Source of the DNA: Paenibacillus sp. FSL H8-0048
GTDB taxonomy: Bacteria; Bacillota; Bacilli; Paenibacillales; Paenibacillaceae
NCBI RefSeq assembly: GCF_038002825.1
Contig: NZ_JBBODF010000001.1
Span: forward strand, 2,232,001 to 2,296,000
DNA length: 64,000 bases
Direction of reading: 5' to 3'
In this document: one piece after another, positions 24,336-34,235 of the stretch
Numbering within the stretch: the stretch's first letter is position 1
How the letters are laid out: every line of letters starts with the position of its first letter
Notes under the pieces: generated by a model
What the model was told of the DNA's origin: nothing
Database searches by the model: none
The model's input: the letters and a program-made list of their open reading frames with translations, nothing else
Program-made: the position numbers and the translations under genes

Positions 24336-25982
24336 TCACTTTTCTACCCCTGGCAGCCGCAGCCGGAATTCAGAAGGGGAGCAATCATAGTAATTGCGGA
24401 ATGCCTTGCTGAAATAGTTCTTGTCCTTGTATCCCAGCATTTCAGAGATATCCTGAATTTTGAGGGCGGGATCGGCCAGCAGTGCTGTGGCTTTGTCCAT
24501 CCTTACCTTTTGCACATACTCGTGAATGCCGTAGCCGTATTGTCCCTTAAAGAGCTTCATCAGATACTCTCTGCTCAGGAAATATTGTTCCGTGAACATC
24601 GATATCTTAATGTCCTCGAAATAATGGTTATCAATATACGCCTTAATATTCTCCAGCACACTGCTGCGGTCTCCGGCTACTGTCCGGCTGATCTCGCCCG
24701 CATAACGGTCGAAGATATCGTTAAGCACGCCCGCAAACTGCTCAAAGGAGGCAAAGTCGCTAAGAATGCCCAGGGATAACAGGCTGCTGTCCTTCCCGCT
24801 GCGGGTCTGCGGCGGCATAGCATCCAGCTCTGCAGCAATCTCACCCAGCAGCAAAATAAAGCCCTGCAGCGTACGGTCCGCCTCCCCGAGCGTGAACCCT
24901 TCCGTCTCTTGGCATTTGCGGATGAACTCACTGAGGATGCTGCGGGCATGGTTCACATTCCCGCTCTCCAGCGCGCTGCGGATCTGCGGCATCCGCCCGG
25001 TCAGGGAGGGAATATCCTTCGCTGCGGGATTCATCACATTGCCCTGCACAATCAGGCTGCCCCTCAGGCTGAGCAGGTCAACCATATCCAGTGAGGCTTT
25101 GGCCTGCTCATAGGAGGCGGCAATACTGAGCGAATCGCGGCAAGGCTCCCCGATTCCGCCTGCACAGAGGATTCCGAACAGCTCCTTCAAGGTAGAGGCT
25201 GCTTTCTTCATATGGTGCAGCGACAGGAAGGCCGCATCTGCTTCATAACCGCCCTTCATAGTGAAGATGGCAATGAACTCGCGCTCCCCCTTGGGGCTGG
25301 CGAAGCTGAACGACTCGAACTGCCCGTCCGTGTTCTCGTTCATGACATTCGTTACGGCAAATTGCAGCAGATCCCGGTCCCCGTGGAATCTTTCCTTACG
25401 TACCTGCTCCAGATTAAGCATCCGCAGCAGGCCGACAGCGAAATGGCTGGCTCCCCCGTCCACCCCGATCAGCGGGAGAAAGGCCTCATTGGACTGGGTC
25501 TTGAAGCTCCGGTCAATGATGGACAGATACATCTTCTCCTTCAGCTTCGGCAGCGACATATTGAGCGTAATATTGCGGCTGATGAACTCGCTCTCCCGCT
25601 TCCGCTTGGCCTCCAGCACCCCCACCGCCTTGCGCAGCGCATGGTTAAGATCTGTGCGGTTCACCGGCTTCAGCAGGTAATCCACCACCTTCGAGCGGAT
25701 GGCCTGGCGCGTATACTCGAAATCATTATAGCCGCTGATCACAATCAGCAGCAGGTCCGGGAATTCCTGCTCGGCTATCTGCAGCAGCTCGGCTCCGCCC
25801 AGCTCCGGCATTTTCATATCCACCAGCACCAGATCGAACCGCTCACGGCGCAGCAGCTCAAGGCCCGCCTTCCCGTCTGTCGCCTCCCGCACCTCGCTGA
25901 CACCAAGGCCCTCCCAATCCCCCAGGATATGGATCGCTTCGCGCAGCGGCTCCTCATCATCAATAATCAGCACTCTATACAT
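24336..25982 (-). CDS. AraC-type response regulator (YesN-like)
   Basis: A 548-residue cytoplasmic regulator. Residues 1-120 are a receiver domain with phosphoacceptor Asp55 (VLVDMKMPE) and acid pocket DDE; a ~300-residue helical linker follows; the last ~100 residues are two AraC helix-turn-helix motifs (YFLSREYLMKLFKGQYGYGI and KIQDISEMLGYKDKNYFSKA). It is partnered with the kinase gene upstream, whose end it overlaps by 8 bases. The start is ATG 25982, with GGAGGAG twelve bases upstream. It is expected to activate the neighbouring binding protein and permease genes when the sugar is sensed. Confidence 0.9.
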   Translation of the reverse strand: MYRVLIIDDEEPLREAIHILGDWEGLGVSEVREATDGKAGLELLRRERFDLVLVDMKMPELGGAELLQIAEQEFPDLLLIVISGYNDFEYTRQAIRSKVVDYLLKPVNRTDLNHALRKAVGVLEAKRKRESEFISRNITLNMSLPKLKEKMYLSIIDRSFKTQSNEAFLPLIGVDGGASHFAVGLLRMLNLEQVRKERFHGDRDLLQFAVTNVMNENTDGQFESFSFASPKGEREFIAIFTMKGGYEADAAFLSLHHMKKAASTLKELFGILCAGGIGEPCRDSLSIAASYEQAKASLDMVDLLSLRGSLIVQGNVMNPAAKDIPSLTGRMPQIRSALESGNVNHARSILSEFIRKCQETEGFTLGEADRTLQGFILLLGEIAAELDAMPPQTRSGKDSSLLSLGILSDFASFEQFAGVLNDIFDRYAGEISRTVAGDRSSVLENIKAYIDNHYFEDIKISMFTEQYFLSREYLMKLFKGQYGYGIHEYVQKVRMDKATALLADPALKIQDISEMLGYKDKNYFSKAFRNYYDCSPSEFRLRLPGVEK

Positions 25983-27837
25983 GTTGTCCCACTCCTCCCC
26001 GCGGCAGCCGCATCTCCATTCGTGTTCCCTGCTCCGTGCTATGAATGACCAGACCTGACTCATCTCCATACAAAAGCTTCAGCCGGGTGTTCAGATTCTT
26101 CAGCCCGATACTCTCCATGCCGTCCTCCTCGTCCGTGTCCGCTGCGCGGTCCTCCCACTGCATCTGAAGTGAATTCAGCACCTGCTCCAGCCGTTCTCCG
26201 CTGATGCCCGGACCGTCATCCAGCACAGAGATGACGCTGTGTGTGCCGGTGATATGCGCCTCAATGGTGATGGTAACCGTACTTGATACCTTTTCCAGCG
26301 CATGCTTGATACAGTTCTCCACCAGGGTCTGGAGCGACAGCTTGGGGATTCTCAGCTCCATCAGGCTCTCATCCCAGGCGTACACCACCTGCATCCGGCT
26401 CCCGAACCGCGCCTTCTGCAGCGCCAGATAACGTTCGATATGCCGCAGCTCCTCCCTTGCCTGCACCACATCCTTGCCGCTAATGCAGTATCGCAGGGTC
26501 AGGGCCAGGTTGTCCACCATCTCGACAATATCATCGTTGTTGTTCTTGAGGGCCTTCGTTGAGATCGCCTGGAGCGCATTGTACAGGAAATGGGGATTAA
26601 TCTCGGCCTCCAGCGCTTTCAGGACGGCGTTCTTTTCAACGATTTTCATTTTATAGCGTTCATTGATCAGCTCATTCGTCCTCTCGACCATCTTGTTGAA
26701 ATGGCGAGACAGGTAGGCGATCTCATCCTTGCCCGCAACCGTAGCTTGCGCATCGAAGCTCCCCGTACTGAACCGCTGCATCTGGAGCGACAGATTCTTC
26801 AGCGGGTGGGTAATCCGGTTCGAGGTGAAGCTGACCAGCACCACAGAGACGATCAGGAACAGCAGGCCAATCGCCACACTTAACGTTCGCGTCGTTGTCG
26901 CCGCCTCATAGATTTGGGTGTAAGGAATCGGCTTGACGAGCTTCCAGCCCTCCTTTTGGCTGATATCGTAGATTACGAGGTATTTCTGCCCCTTGCCGGG
27001 CCAGGTTACGCGCCCCTTCTGCTCCGGTGTCAGCAGGTTCACCAGCCCCGCCTCCTTGCTCTCCCGGTAGAACTCCTTGTCATCCACCTTGAAGGGCTCG
27101 CCGTCCGGGCTGATATACATCAAATGCTCTCCGGTGCTGAACGGGATATCCCGCATAATCTCATCGGTCACGGAGGAGTTCAAATATAGCGATAACACTG
27201 CCTGCGGCTCGCGTGACACGATGGAGCGGATCAGCCGGTGATAGCCCATGAACACCTTGTCCCGGTTAACGGGGTAATCGGCGCTGTTCACGCTGGCCGG
27301 CTGTTCCTCCACGAACGACTGATAGGAACGGTTATACGGACTCTTAAGTGCCCGCTTATACCACGGCAGGTCATTAATAGGCGGATGCTCGGATACCCGG
27401 ACGGTGATGTTATAGTTCTCCTTAGTGACATAATAATACTTCTGCTCCTTGATTACATAGAGGTATACAGCCTCCAGATCATTGCGCGAAAAATACAAAT
27501 TCCGCAGATAATCCTCCACGTACATCCGGGAGCTGTAGTCTTCCGATTCATGCAAAAGCGCATAATTGAACTCATCATAGGAGATCTGCGGCAGAGACAA
27601 CTGCTCAATCCCGCTCAGGTAGCTCTCCAGATTCCGTCCGACCAGAAGCAGGTTATTGCCTGTACTGGCAATGCTGTTATCGACCGATTCCCGCTGCAGC
27701 ATGCTATAGGATATGTAGGTGAGTGAACTGACCACCAGGATGATGATAATCGTAAATAACAGAATCAGCTTATTAGCCAGGCGGCGGGATACCCGCGCCA
27801 GCAAAGGTCCGATCAGCTTAACCCACACTTTTCTCAT
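25975..27837 (-). CDS. membrane sensor histidine kinase (YesM/LytS type)
   Basis: A 620-residue kinase. Membrane segments lie near residues 22-45 and 300-325 and flank a ~250-residue extracytoplasmic dCache-like sensor. A HAMP linker follows (SNRITHPLKNLSLQMQRFST), then the His_kinase domain with the phosphorylated His in EINPHFLYNALQAIS, and a HATPase domain with N-box LVENCIKHALE and G-box DDGPGISGE. The ATG 27837 is preceded by GGAGAG. It is divergent from the permease operon and translationally overlapped with its response regulator. Confidence 0.9.
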   Translation of the reverse strand: MRKVWVKLIGPLLARVSRRLANKLILLFTIIIILVVSSLTYISYSMLQRESVDNSIASTGNNLLLVGRNLESYLSGIEQLSLPQISYDEFNYALLHESEDYSSRMYVEDYLRNLYFSRNDLEAVYLYVIKEQKYYYVTKENYNITVRVSEHPPINDLPWYKRALKSPYNRSYQSFVEEQPASVNSADYPVNRDKVFMGYHRLIRSIVSREPQAVLSLYLNSSVTDEIMRDIPFSTGEHLMYISPDGEPFKVDDKEFYRESKEAGLVNLLTPEQKGRVTWPGKGQKYLVIYDISQKEGWKLVKPIPYTQIYEAATTTRTLSVAIGLLFLIVSVVLVSFTSNRITHPLKNLSLQMQRFSTGSFDAQATVAGKDEIAYLSRHFNKMVERTNELINERYKMKIVEKNAVLKALEAEINPHFLYNALQAISTKALKNNNDDIVEMVDNLALTLRYCISGKDVVQAREELRHIERYLALQKARFGSRMQVVYAWDESLMELRIPKLSLQTLVENCIKHALEKVSSTVTITIEAHITGTHSVISVLDDGPGISGERLEQVLNSLQMQWEDRAADTDEEDGMESIGLKNLNTRLKLLYGDESGLVIHSTEQGTRMEMRLPRGGVGQHV

Positions 27838-28042
27838 GATGCTCTCCGCTCTCCCCGCTGCCGGTTTTGGGGTTTTCCGGCCTCCGCAGTCCGTTCACCT
27901 TTTTACCCTTAACTGTACTCTTAAATCCATTTTTGACGATAAGGGTCTGCTCTATAATACACAATATAGACTAACCGGAATGGTTAAGTGTGGCAAGCCA
28001 GGCCTTATTCTCCCACCCTATAACTCAAGAAGAGGTGCATCC

Positions 28043-28933
28043 ATGTTAAAAACACCCGGCAAAAGATGGCGCGAGAAATTCGAATTCGGAATCTTCACTC
28101 TCCCGGTTCTGATCTGTATCGCTGTAGCCTTCTATATTCCCTTCGCGATGACCATCCGCTATTCGATGACCAAGTGGAACGGGATCTCCAAGCACCCCAA
28201 GTTCATCGGGCTGGATAACTTCAAGCAGATCTTCTCCGGCGATACCAACTTCTCCCATGCCGCCTGGTTCACGATTAAATACGCGGTGCTCTACATTATC
28301 ATAGTCAACGTGCTGGCGATTCTGCTGGCGGTGCTGCTGGACATGAAACTAAGAAGCACCTCTTGGCTGAGAGCGGCCTTCTTCATCCCTTATATCCTCA
28401 GTCTGGTCATTGTCGGCTTCATCTGGAAGTTCATCTTCATGCAGGGCTTCAACTCGCTGGGCGAGAGCACCGGCTGGGCAATCTTTGATCTAAGCTGGCT
28501 CGGGACACCGGGACTGGCCTTCATCTCCATCCTTGGCGTATCCATCTGGCAGTCGATCGGGTTCTATCTGGTCATCTACATTGCCGGTCTGCAGTCTGTG
28601 CCTGAGGATCTCAAGGAAGCTGCTACAGTAGACGGAGCCGGACCGCTGAGAAAATTCTTCAGCATTACGCTGCCGCTGCTTGCCCCATCGATTACCATCT
28701 CTGTGTTCATGGCGCTCACTAATTCGATCAAAGTTTTCGATGTCATTCTGTCGCTGACCGGCGGCGGCCCCGGTGGAACTACCTATAGTATCGCGTATGA
28801 TATCTACCGGGATACATTCCAGAACAACCTGTACGGCTACGGTACAGCCAAAGCGCTCATTCTGTTCCTTGCCGTGCTTGCCGTAACGATTATCCAGCTA
28901 ACCGTCTTCAAACGGAGAGAGGTAGAGGCCTAA
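28043..28933 (+). CDS. sugar ABC transporter permease, MalF/UgpA-like
   Basis: A 296-residue inner-membrane permease with six hydrophobic segments. The EAA loop that docks the ATPase is visible: EAATVDGAGPLRKFFSITLP. I place the start at ATG 28043 behind AAGAGGTG; the frame is open to 27719 but that region has no ribosome site and overlaps the control region. A small inverted repeat (TAACC-N5-GGTTA, 27972-27986) in the leader may be a regulator site. It overlaps the next permease by one base. No ATPase gene is present, so the complex probably uses a shared MsmX-like ATPase encoded elsewhere. Confidence 0.9.
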   Translation: MLKTPGKRWREKFEFGIFTLPVLICIAVAFYIPFAMTIRYSMTKWNGISKHPKFIGLDNFKQIFSGDTNFSHAAWFTIKYAVLYIIIVNVLAILLAVLLDMKLRSTSWLRAAFFIPYILSLVIVGFIWKFIFMQGFNSLGESTGWAIFDLSWLGTPGLAFISILGVSIWQSIGFYLVIYIAGLQSVPEDLKEAATVDGAGPLRKFFSITLPLLAPSITISVFMALTNSIKVFDVILSLTGGGPGGTTYSIAYDIYRDTFQNNLYGYGTAKALILFLAVLAVTIIQLTVFKRREVEA

Positions 28934-29769
28934 TGACAACCAACCGTGGCAAGGCAGGCAAGATCATCCTGGAGGTTATTCTGATCCTCTTGTCTCTGCT
29001 GTTCCTGTATCCGCTGTTCCTGACGATTATCAACTCGCTCAAAAGCTTCGGCGAGGTCATGACCGATGTCATCGCCCTGCCGCAGAAGCTGACCTTCAGC
29101 AATTACGCCTATGTCTGGGAGTTCATCAACTATCCGCGGCTGTTCCTGAACAACTTTATTATTACCGGTGTCGGCCTGCTCGGTATCGTATTCATCTCCT
29201 CCATCGCCGCCTATAAGCTGGCCCGGACCAAAACCAGATGGAGCGGTGTCCTGTATTTCCTGTGCATTATGCCGATGCTGATCCCGTTCCAGTCGATCAT
29301 GCTGACGGTCCTCCAGACCGCCAAGAACCTCAACCTGTCAGAGAGCACCTGGGGACTGGGTCTCCTGTATTGGGGTTTCGGTGCTCCGCTGGCAGTGTTC
29401 ATCTATCACGGCTTCGTCAAGGGCATCCCTACAGAGATCGACGAGAGTGCGACAATTGACGGCGCTTCCGGCTTCCGCCTGTTCTTCAGCGTGATCTTCC
29501 CGCTGCTGAAATCGGTCACCACGACCATTATCATCATCGATGTCATGTGGATCTGGAATGACTTCCTGCTCCCGCTATTGATGGTCAACGGTTCACCTGA
29601 GACGAAGACGTTAACGCTGGCCGCTTACACCTTCGTGGGCCAGTATACCTCGGACTGGCAGTATGCCATGACCGCTATGGTAATGGCGGTGCTTCCATCG
29701 ATCGTGGTCTTTATCTTCCTGCAGAAATACATTGTGAAGGGTGTTGTCGCGGGGGCGGTTAAGGGCTGA
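28933..29769 (+). CDS. sugar ABC transporter permease, MalG/UgpE-like
   Basis: A 278-residue permease with six membrane segments and an EAA-type loop (DESATIDGASGFRLFFSVIF) near residue 175. The ATG overlaps the stop of the first permease (TAATG), with AGAGGTAGAGG as ribosome site. It forms the heterodimeric channel with the 28043 gene. A strong bidirectional terminator follows. Confidence 0.9.
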   Translation: MTTNRGKAGKIILEVILILLSLLFLYPLFLTIINSLKSFGEVMTDVIALPQKLTFSNYAYVWEFINYPRLFLNNFIITGVGLLGIVFISSIAAYKLARTKTRWSGVLYFLCIMPMLIPFQSIMLTVLQTAKNLNLSESTWGLGLLYWGFGAPLAVFIYHGFVKGIPTEIDESATIDGASGFRLFFSVIFPLLKSVTTTIIIIDVMWIWNDFLLPLLMVNGSPETKTLTLAAYTFVGQYTSDWQYAMTAMVMAVLPSIVVFIFLQKYIVKGVVAGAVKG

Positions 29770-29788
29770 TCCCTGTTAGCACCCTAAT

Positions 29789-29837
29789 AAAAGGCGTCCT
29801 ATAAGCCGTAACGGCTACATAGGACGCCTTTTATTTT
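29789..29837. terminator. bidirectional Rho-independent terminator
   Basis: A perfect 14-bp stem (29789-29802 with 29819-29832) has T-rich tails on both sides (TTTTATTTTT on the plus strand, TTTTATTA on the minus). It serves the permease operon and the convergent regulator gene ending at 29849. Confidence 0.9.
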
Positions 29838-29848
29838 TGCTGTGGGCC

Positions 29849-30958
29849 CTAATGAGCCTGCAGCCATTCATTCTTGATTTCCGGCGTTAGCTCAAGTCCC
29901 AGCTCATTCTTACAGGCAGCTTCAAACTGCTCATACAGTCTGTTGATATTCTCCAATGCGCCGCGTTCTCTATACATACTGATCAGGAAGCGGCTCATTT
30001 CCTCCTCCAGCGGATGCAGCGATAAGTATTGCTCAAGACGCAATTCCGCTGCTGCGCCATTTCCAGCCGCAAGCTCAGCCGCCGCCAATTCCCGAATCAA
30101 AGCTGTATATTGCTTGAAGCAGGCTTCCTCTAACGGGATCTTCCATAAGTAATTCTTGCCTTCCAGCAGCGGCCCCTGATAGAGCGAACAGAGCTCTTCG
30201 GCTTGTTCTGTAGTCAGTCTGCCCTCACTGTGAACCTGCTGCAGTTGATGATACAGCAGGAGATCATATTGTTTATTTGCCGTGTCCAGCCTGTAGCCGT
30301 CATTAAGCTTCTGTATGCTCATCGGAATTCCGTTCTCTTTCAGGACCTTTTTTAACAGGTACAGGGTATTATGCAGATTGGATAATCCCCGCTCTCCCTT
30401 CGCATCCTGCCACAACAAATCAATGAGCTTCCACTTGCTGATATACCGTCCAGGGTGGCACAGAAGATAAGCGAACAATTCCTCGGTCCGGCGGGTTCGG
30501 AAGTGAACCGGGAGTCCCTCCGGATTAAGGACTTCAAAGTCACCGAAGCAGCGGACAGAGAAGCTGGACTTGAGGGTCTCTGCAGGAGCGAGGGTCGTCC
30601 GGTGCTTGAACAGCCGCCCGGTGACCCGCTGAATCGCTTGCGGCGTGACAGGCTTGAGAATATAATCAAGTGCACTTACTTCGAATGCTTCAAGCGCATA
30701 ATCCTTATAAGCCGTAGTGAACACAATCTCTGCCTGACCCAGCTGTTCATGGATATGCACTGCTAGCTGCAGCCCGTTCATCCGCGGCATTTCCACATCA
30801 ATGAACACGATATCCGGTTGCAGCTCCTGCAGCTTCGCCAAGGCCTCTACCGGATTCGTAAAAGCTCCAACAATGCTATAATTGCTATTTTGGCCAACCA
30901 GTACCTTCATTAAATCCAGAATTGGCCGTTCATCCTCAACGATCATCGTGCGAAACAT
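29849..30958 (-). CDS. response regulator with REC, winged helix and BTAD domains
   Basis: A 369-residue regulator. The receiver domain occupies about 1-120, with Asp54 as acceptor (IVFIDVEMPRM). An OmpR/SARP-like winged helix follows (FRTRRTEELFAYLLCHPGRY and LSNLHNTLYLLKKVLKENG), and then a bacterial transcriptional activation domain of helical repeats. The start is ATG 30958, with AAGGAGGGGG five bases upstream; an in-frame GTG further up would include the ribosome site itself. It lies 36 bases downstream of the double-kinase sensor and is surely its partner. Confidence 0.88.
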   Translation of the reverse strand: MFRTMIVEDERPILDLMKVLVGQNSNYSIVGAFTNPVEALAKLQELQPDIVFIDVEMPRMNGLQLAVHIHEQLGQAEIVFTTAYKDYALEAFEVSALDYILKPVTPQAIQRVTGRLFKHRTTLAPAETLKSSFSVRCFGDFEVLNPEGLPVHFRTRRTEELFAYLLCHPGRYISKWKLIDLLWQDAKGERGLSNLHNTLYLLKKVLKENGIPMSIQKLNDGYRLDTANKQYDLLLYHQLQQVHSEGRLTTEQAEELCSLYQGPLLEGKNYLWKIPLEEACFKQYTALIRELAAAELAAGNGAAAELRLEQYLSLHPLEEEMSRFLISMYRERGALENINRLYEQFEAACKNELGLELTPEIKNEWLQAH

Positions 30959-30994
30959 GGACGCCCCCTCCTTCACGCAGAATCATATTTACTC

Positions 30995-33900
30995 CTAATC
31001 CTCTGCAGCCCCTTGCCCGGAGCCGCTGAGCGGCAGATAGATCGTAACCTTCGTCCCGCTTCCTGCTTGCGAATGAATGCTTAAGCTCGCTCCCGGAATT
31101 GTATCCAGACGCTTGCGGATATTCTGAATACCAATGCTTCCTTGCAGCTCTCCGCGACTGTTCAATGTACATAACAGATCAGCGGGAATGCCGACACCAT
31201 CATCTTCGACTAAGATCTTCATGTATCCGTCACCAGCCTGAATCCTTAAGGCAACCTTGCCTTGCCCCTCCTTCTCGAACAGTCCATGACGGATGGCATT
31301 CTCAATAAACGGCTGAATGCAGAGGGAAGGGATAATCACCGCCTTCAATGAATCATCCACCTGGCTGCTATAGTCGAACCTCTCCCCGAAGCGGGCTTGT
31401 TCAATTTCCACATAGGCTTGAATCAGCTCCAGCTCCCGGTATACAGGAATGACGAGTGTGGAGCGGTCCATATCCAGAATAAAGCGCATATATTGGCTGA
31501 GCATGGTTAACAGATAAGCTGCCTTGACGCCATCGGTATAACAGAATGAGATGATACTGCTCATCGCATTATACAGGAAATGCGGCTTGATCTGGGCTTG
31601 ATGGAACGCATGCTCATGCCGGATCGCTTCCTGGATCGACGATTTCATGGCCAGCAGGTTATGAATCCGGGCCATCAGCGTCTCGCTCTCAAAGGGCTTG
31701 GTTACAAAATCATTGGCCCCGGCCCGGAAGCCCAGCGCAATATCGGAAGGCGCATCCTTGACGGTGGCGAACAATATCGGCAGATCTAGTATAGAATGAC
31801 GGCTGCGCAGGGATTGGCATAATTCAATGCCTGATGTACCGGGCATCATGATATCCAGAATGACAAGGTCCACTTGCTGGTATTCCTGCAGTTTGGCCAA
31901 CGCCTCCTTGGCGGAGAAGGCTACCAGCACATTATAATCATGACGGCGGAGAATATTCAGCAGTGTATGGATGTTGGAGGCCTCATCGTCTACAATCAGA
32001 ATGGTCTGCCCTTCCCGGTCCAGTACATCATGCACCGTATAATCAACATCGGTATGCAGCGCGTAAGGTTCAGCGGTCTGTTGATATTCTGGAATAGGGT
32101 CCGCTACGGGCAGCGTAAATACCATGCGGGTTCCCTTGCCCTTCTCGGACCAGGCCACCCGAATCACACCACCCATCCGCTCCACCAGCTTCCTGCTGAT
32201 ATACAGCCCTACCCCCATTCCGGTATATCCATCCTGCGGCAGCAGCCTGTCCACCTGCCCGAAATATTCAAAGACCGCCGCATGGTTCTCTTCCGATATC
32301 CCCGTGCCGGTGTCCTCCACTTCAATGAAGACCTCACTCCCGGCTGCTCTTGCTGAAATCTGAATCGATCCGTGACTGGTATGCTTGATCGCGTTATGAA
32401 CCAGGTTATACATCACCTGCCGCAGTCTGCTCTCATCCGCGAGTACCCAAGTACCAGCTTCCACCTGATTGAGCAGCTGCACCTCTTTGCCCGCCAGCTC
32501 GAAGCGGAGAATATCGTATACGATTTGGACAGCCACTCTAAGATCAACAGCGGTCTGGTGGAGCCGCAGCTCTCCGTGCCTCAGCCGGCTGACATCGATC
32601 AGATCCTGGATCAGCATCGACAGCTTCGTGGATGTATCCTTAATTAGCCACAGGTTCTGCTTCTGGCCTGGATGCAGATTCTCTTCCTTATTTTCCAGTA
32701 AAAAGGAGGTCATATTCATAATTCCATGCAGCGGTGTCTTGATCTCATGAGAGGTGTTCATCAGGAATTCATCCTTAAGCTGGTTCGCTGTCCATAGCTT
32801 ACGGGATAGAATCTCTGTTTTGGCGTAGGCATTCGAGAACCTTACAGCCAACAGGACATTAATGAGCACGATAAAGGCAATGACTCCGCATCTTCCTGTA
32901 AAATTACTCTGCACCACATTCTCGGAATAGAGGCCGTCATTCATCAGATAGATCATCAGAGAAATGGCTCCGCCAATGAACAGCATCAGCTCCGCACGGT
33001 CTGCCACCTGGCTCTGCCTGCGGATATATAAATAAACCATTCTCGCTACAATGCCGAGCATAACGATCCAGAGATAAAATATGAAGATATATTTCATACG
33101 AATATGCACCCCGTACGGCAAAAGCACAACCATCACAAGATAAGCCATAAACGGGGTAAGAATCAGCTTCAGCCTGCGCAGCGACATCAGGTGCGACTCT
33201 ACGGTACAAAAGAACATAATAATCAGTATCGCGCTAAGAAAGTGGCTGACATCCAGCAGCTTATATGAAAAATCAAAGGGAACAGACGGCAGGAGACGCT
33301 GAAACACCTTTTCCCCGTACAAGGAGTTCTGCAAGGCCAGAAATAATAAGAAAAATCCGCTAAGCAGATACTCCTTCTCTTGGCGGCCAATAAAATAGAA
33401 GCTCAGGTGATAGGCACCGAACATAGCCAAGATCAAAATGACTCCGATATCCGCACCAATCTGTACCATATTGCGCCGGGTGATGTCCTCTTGTGCCCCA
33501 AGCGTGAGGGAGTTCACAATTCCTCCGGTGACAAAATTATAGTTAGAGACTTGGATCACAACCTCAAGCTTGCGGGCATCCGGATGAAAAAATACCGAAT
33601 AGGGTGTGTTTCCGGGTTGAAACACGCTTTGGTCCGTGGAAGGAAGACCGCTGCCCTCCTCCTCCTGTCCACCGATAAACAGACGGTGGGCCATGCGGAT
33701 GCTTCTTGTTTTCAAGCCGAGTATTTCATCGGTATCCTTCAGCAATACCTGCAGGCGGTAAGTACCTGAACCCTTGCGGCTCATCCCGCCTTCCGGGTTC
33801 TTACCGCGCCAGGTGCCGGGAACCTTCAAATAGTCAGGCGGTGAATCATACTTGCCTAGCCGGAAATCCGCAGGGCTCAGCAGCTCATCCGGATAGAACT

Positions 33901-34090
33901 CCCATTCACCATCCAAATTCACGACTCCCTGGTGCTTAAGATTCCAATTGGACAGATCCAGTACTCCCTTCTCCACTCTTACCTCGCTTTGAGGAGGACG
34001 GGTCAGTGAGAAGATCATGAAGATTAAAGAAAAGACAATCAAGAAAAATATGCTGACTCCCGCAAGCCTGCGGATATTTACCTTTCTCAC
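30995..34090 (-). CDS. 7TM hybrid sensor kinase with two kinase modules
   Basis: A ~1031-residue membrane sensor. In order it has one N-terminal membrane segment, an extracytoplasmic beta domain of the 7TMR-DISM type (about 40-190), seven membrane segments (about 205-420), and a classical HisKA domain with His in NTSHEIKTPLHGI. It continues with a first HATPase (NLVHNAIKHTSHG, DTGTGISEE), a receiver domain (Asp in LVILDIMMPG), a second LytS-type kinase region (QIKPHFLYNAMSS) and a second HATPase (IENAIRHGLFE, EDDGVGIPAD). The start is GTG 34090, six bases after TGGAGG; a TTG at 34108 precedes that site. Two different phosphorylatable histidines in one chain make it unusual. The signal is unknown. 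Confidence 0.88.
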   Translation of the reverse strand: MRKVNIRRLAGVSIFFLIVFSLIFMIFSLTRPPQSEVRVEKGVLDLSNWNLKHQGVVNLDGEWEFYPDELLSPADFRLGKYDSPPDYLKVPGTWRGKNPEGGMSRKGSGTYRLQVLLKDTDEILGLKTRSIRMAHRLFIGGQEEEGSGLPSTDQSVFQPGNTPYSVFFHPDARKLEVVIQVSNYNFVTGGIVNSLTLGAQEDITRRNMVQIGADIGVILILAMFGAYHLSFYFIGRQEKEYLLSGFFLLFLALQNSLYGEKVFQRLLPSVPFDFSYKLLDVSHFLSAILIIMFFCTVESHLMSLRRLKLILTPFMAYLVMVVLLPYGVHIRMKYIFIFYLWIVMLGIVARMVYLYIRRQSQVADRAELMLFIGGAISLMIYLMNDGLYSENVVQSNFTGRCGVIAFIVLINVLLAVRFSNAYAKTEILSRKLWTANQLKDEFLMNTSHEIKTPLHGIMNMTSFLLENKEENLHPGQKQNLWLIKDTSTKLSMLIQDLIDVSRLRHGELRLHQTAVDLRVAVQIVYDILRFELAGKEVQLLNQVEAGTWVLADESRLRQVMYNLVHNAIKHTSHGSIQISARAAGSEVFIEVEDTGTGISEENHAAVFEYFGQVDRLLPQDGYTGMGVGLYISRKLVERMGGVIRVAWSEKGKGTRMVFTLPVADPIPEYQQTAEPYALHTDVDYTVHDVLDREGQTILIVDDEASNIHTLLNILRRHDYNVLVAFSAKEALAKLQEYQQVDLVILDIMMPGTSGIELCQSLRSRHSILDLPILFATVKDAPSDIALGFRAGANDFVTKPFESETLMARIHNLLAMKSSIQEAIRHEHAFHQAQIKPHFLYNAMSSIISFCYTDGVKAAYLLTMLSQYMRFILDMDRSTLVIPVYRELELIQAYVEIEQARFGERFDYSSQVDDSLKAVIIPSLCIQPFIENAIRHGLFEKEGQGKVALRIQAGDGYMKILVEDDGVGIPADLLCTLNSRGELQGSIGIQNIRKRLDTIPGASLSIHSQAGSGTKVTIYLPLSGSGQGAAED

Positions 34091-34183
34091 AAACAGCCTC
34101 CAGTACAAATCATCGATGTTATCATTCTAACTTAATGCACTTATAAAAATCTCACAAAATGTACTAAATAGATCATACTTGTA

Positions 34184-34233
34184 CTCCTCCGCCACTTTTC
34201 CCTTTCAGTATGGTTTCAAGTTCTATCTGTATA
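34184..34233 (-). repeat. end fragment of the 47241-type repeat
   Basis: This 50-base stretch aligns base by base with the right end of the 47241-47452 element (47403-47452), about 36 of 50 positions by eye, including the block CCTCCGCCACTTTTCC and the terminal GTTC..TCT.TATA. The rest of the element is absent. Confidence 0.5.
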
Positions 34234-34235
34234 AC

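Noticed and set aside
27933..27958. TTGACG and TATAAT before the permease operon
   Set aside because: The two boxes are only 14 bases apart, too close for a normal sigma-A promoter; the -10 alone may still be used with an activator.
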